From positions 1,922,001 through 1,986,000 of the forward strand of contig CATOTI010000002.1 of NCBI GenBank assembly GCA_951813295.1: a DNA stretch of 64,000 nucleotides, in the 5' to 3' direction. Position numbers and translations under genes: made by a program. Shown here one piece after another: positions 63,410 to 64,000 of the stretch; the first letter of the stretch is position 1; each line of letters opens with the position of its first letter. Below the pieces are notes generated by a model that saw only the letters and a list, made by a program, of their open reading frames with translations, was not told the origin of the DNA and ran no database searches. The DNA is from an uncultured Pseudomonadales bacterium. GTDB taxonomy: Bacteria > Pseudomonadota > Gammaproteobacteria > Pseudomonadales > Azotimanducaceae.

Positions 63410-64000
63410 CTACGCGAGTGCTGAGCGCGGACCAACTTTGTCCGGCAGCGATTCCACCATCGCCCGGATATGCTCGATCGTCGTGCCGCAACAACCGCCG
63501 ATGATCTGCACGCCCCCCGCTACCCAATCGCGACACCGCGCCGCAAACGCTGCCGGTTCAATCGTCGCTAAGTTAGTGGCTTCGGGATAGGCCATGACGG
63601 GTCCGGACCAATGCTGGTAGAGCGTGCGAAGTGCGGGCGACATCGCTGTCGATGTCGAGTGCATGATGCCCATGACTTGCGGCTCGAAGCCTGCCATCGC
63701 GTCGATCACATCGGTTAACGGCATGGCGGCAGCGCGTCGGTGTTCGGCATCGATCCGATCGGCGGGTTCCTCGTTATGGAGGTCCCAGGCCGTGACGGAA
63801 CCGTCCGGTCTCAGACTGCTGCTGATGCCGATCCAAAGCGGCAGCCCCGTTGCCCGGGCCGCCTCGGCCAACATGCTCGCGTGCTCGATATCGGACATCA
63901 TCTCAAGAACGATGAGATCGGCGCCTGCCTCAGCGAGCGCCTCCGCCATCTCGCGGTAGTTCGCAGCTTCAACCTCGGGCGTCGGCTTAAACCGTGGATC
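63410..64000 (-). CDS. Homocysteine S-methyltransferase family protein (partial, N-terminus beyond the window)
   Basis: About 196 residues of the C-terminal part are present; the frame is open to the right edge. GADLIVLEMMSDIEHASML and DWVAGGVQIIGGCCGTTIEH are the key features: GGCCG holds two of the zinc-binding cysteines of the homocysteine S-methyltransferase family (BHMT/MmuM), the third lies upstream within this domain. It transfers a methyl group from a donor such as S-methylmethionine or betaine to homocysteine. The start is outside the window, so length and partners cannot be judged. Confidence 0.88.
   Translation of the reverse strand, partial: DPRFKPTPEVEAANYREMAEALAEAGADLIVLEMMSDIEHASMLAEAARATGLPLWIGISSSLRPDGSVTAWDLHNEEPADRIDAEHRRAAAMPLTDVIDAMAGFEPQVMGIMHSTSTAMSPALRTLYQHWSGPVMAYPEATNLATIEPAAFAARCRDWVAGGVQIIGGCCGTTIEHIRAMVESLPDKVGPRSALA

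Overview
The window is a GC-rich (roughly 60-65 %), gene-dense chromosomal segment. It fits a free-living, probably marine or soil pseudomonadotal heterotroph. Supporting points are SD-led genes with ATG/GTG starts, a CCA-encoding tRNA-Arg, TRAP/TAXI transport, Coq4-like, ZapE-like and Fur-type signals, and many small catabolic genes. The taxonomic call is inference; there is no rRNA gene. Four loci carry frameshifts (tricorn-like protease, ZapE-like ATPase, a TIR/TPR remnant, a decayed paralogue), so either real decay or assembly indels are present.

Layout: (1) 1-1200, the end of an FMN-dependent alpha-hydroxy-acid oxidase and an NAD-dependent epimerase. (2) 1.2-3.1 kb, a cluster of perfect 3-nt-loop hairpins next to an IS110-family (IS1111-type) element, whose 3' non-coding end holds short matches to its own ends and to its left flank, as expected of a bridge/seek RNA. 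(3) 3.1-8.2 kb, DJ-1/PfpI protein, toroid-like protein, carboxymuconolactone-decarboxylase-like protein, a three-domain fusion (DUF454, molybdopterin oxidoreductase, pentapeptide repeats), and a CaiB/BaiF CoA-transferase. (4) 8.3-14 kb, cupin, DMT exporter, TAXI-TRAP transporter, GST, LysE-type exporter. (5) 14-20.3 kb, GMC oxidoreductase with its small partner, and a minus-strand run that includes a probable selenoprotein: a redoxin with an in-frame TGA at the first position of its WCxxC-type active site and a SECIS-like hairpin directly downstream. (6) 20.3-33 kb, phytanoyl-CoA-dioxygenase-like enzymes, type-B carboxylesterases, a Fur-box-preceded split-barrel flavoprotein, MATE and Acr3 exporters, Coq4-like protein, and a patch of pseudogenes. 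(7) 33-47 kb, a frameshifted tricorn-like protease, uracil-DNA glycosylase, an ArsR/SRPBCC pair with two operator-like palindromes, FAD reductase, an outer-membrane SPOR/DUF5916 protein, and acyl-CoA catabolism genes. (8) 47-64 kb, an SDR/HxlR divergent pair, an ECF-sigma/ankyrin fusion, several Fe(II)/2-oxoglutarate oxygenases, beta-lactamase-fold esterases, tRNA-Arg, a lipoprotein sulfatase overlapping a DUF3604 gene, two GSTs, and a partial homocysteine S-methyltransferase.

How the genes work together: most look like a dispersed catabolic and detoxification repertoire (five Fe/2OG-type oxygenases, four esterase/serine-hydrolase genes, three GSTs, CoA-transferases, an acyl-CoA dehydrogenase) with its transporters, not one large operon. 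The strongest items for follow-up are the selenocysteine-type redoxin at 17,248-18,351 and the IS1111 guide-RNA region at 1,801-1,925. Next come the fusion proteins at 5,411-6,853 and 48,369-50,018.
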